NCBI RefSeq assembly: GCF_005116735.1
Contig: NZ_SWDB01000007.1
Location: 161,657 to 225,656 of the forward strand
From: Thalassotalea mangrovi
Lineage (GTDB): Bacteria; Pseudomonadota; Gammaproteobacteria; Enterobacterales; Alteromonadaceae
DNA: 64,000 nucleotides
Direction of reading: 5' to 3'
The notes under the pieces are model-generated. The model searched no databases. It had not been told where the DNA came from and was given only the letters and a program-made list of their open reading frames with translations. Shown here piece by piece: positions 63,655-64,000 of the stretch. Position 1 is the stretch's first letter; every line of letters starts with the position of its first letter. A program made the position numbers and the translations under genes.

Positions 63655-64000
63655 GATTATTACCTGATTATTATTGTACTTGTAATGTTCTAATCCAATC
63701 CTATGTTAACAATACCTTAACAAATGGCAATAACATTAATGAAAAACCTTAAATACAATAAGGATTTTTATGAATGTTACTCTGATTAAAAGATAGTTCT
63801 AACGATCGTTTTAGCCAACTTTAGCCGGAATTCTGCTTATTTTTGTACTCTTTTTGTTCGGTTTGTTCTGTTTTTGAGCAAACGATCGTTTTTTTGTGTT
63901 TTTTGTTGATTTGGGTGTTGACGGCGACCAGAAAATCCCTAAAATGCGCATCCACTTCCACGGCACAAGTCAACGACTAACCAGGAAGGGTTTTGAAGCC
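63655..64000. promoter_or_regulatory. Upstream region of a probable rRNA operon
   Basis: This 346-bp end of the window has no gene. Bases 63730-63917 are very AT-rich, with two ACGATCGTTTT copies (about 63801 and 63883) and poly-T tracts that could act as UP element and Fis sites. The P1-like promoter at 63918-63945 is listed separately. The 16S gene itself is not inside the window. Confidence 0.5.
63918..63952 (+). promoter_or_regulatory. Probable rrn P1 promoter
   Basis: TTGACG (63918-63923), a 16-bp spacer and TAAAAT (63940-63945) are followed by the GC-rich discriminator GCGCATCC. The combination of short spacer, AT-rich upstream region and GCGC discriminator is the signature of stringently controlled rRNA P1 promoters. 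In E. coli, rrnE also sits next to purHD, which supports the reading. Confidence 0.6.

Overview
The window is a gammaproteobacterial chromosome segment, most likely from a marine member of the Alteromonadales (Alteromonas/Thalassotalea/Thalassomonas-like; the genus cannot be fixed from the sequence alone). The evidence is the pilMNOPQ-aroKB-dam block, the ArgH-ArgA fusion, the prmA-dusB-fis-purHD order, a TonB-dependent receptor of the large marine type and moderate GC. No tRNA, rRNA, insertion sequence, prophage or CRISPR array was found.

Layout. (1) 1-7.7 kb: the 3' end of metF, then argE divergent from argCBFG-H(A), a complete arginine pathway from acetylglutamate onward with the acetylglutamate synthase fused to ArgH. 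(2) 7.7-18.1 kb: mrcA (PBP1a) divergent from pilMNOPQ-aroK-aroB-dam. (3) 18.4-42 kb: a block of about 24 kb dominated by polyamine breakdown. It lies between dam and rpe-trpS, which sit close together in E. coli-type genomes; damX and gph are missing from their usual places. (4) 43-63 kb: rpe, trpS, an FHA membrane protein with a trypsin-like protease, a secreted subtilase, a GH13 enzyme, small stress and regulator genes, a shortened siroheme synthase, prmA, dusB-fis, purH, an exported methyltransferase, purD and a membrane-anchored RRM protein. (5) The right edge carries what looks like an rRNA-type P1 promoter, so an rrn operon probably follows just outside.

The polyamine block holds a full gamma-glutamyl route: PuuA ligase, two PuuB-like oxidases, PuuC dehydrogenase, PuuD hydrolase and a PuuR-like regulator. 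It also has a SpuC-type putrescine/GABA aminotransferase. A second operon (omega-aminotransferase, MmsA, cupin, plant-type aminoaldehyde dehydrogenase, FAD oxidoreductase) reads as a route from 3-aminopropanal through beta-alanine and malonate semialdehyde to acetyl-CoA, that is, for the propylamine half of spermidine. A TonB receptor, a lipoprotein amidohydrolase and an unknown membrane protein are embedded and may act in uptake or release of substrate. Several intergenic regions in the block share a TGTTC-N8-GAACA-like motif resembling what is known of the PuuR operator.

The most unusual non-coding structure is a tandem array at 33346-33458: four 23-26 bp units, each with a near-constant GTRCTCGGAG-type leader followed by a hairpin whose stem sequence differs from unit to unit while pairing is kept. 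A second possible structured RNA (34172-34306) lies upstream of one PuuB-like oxidase.
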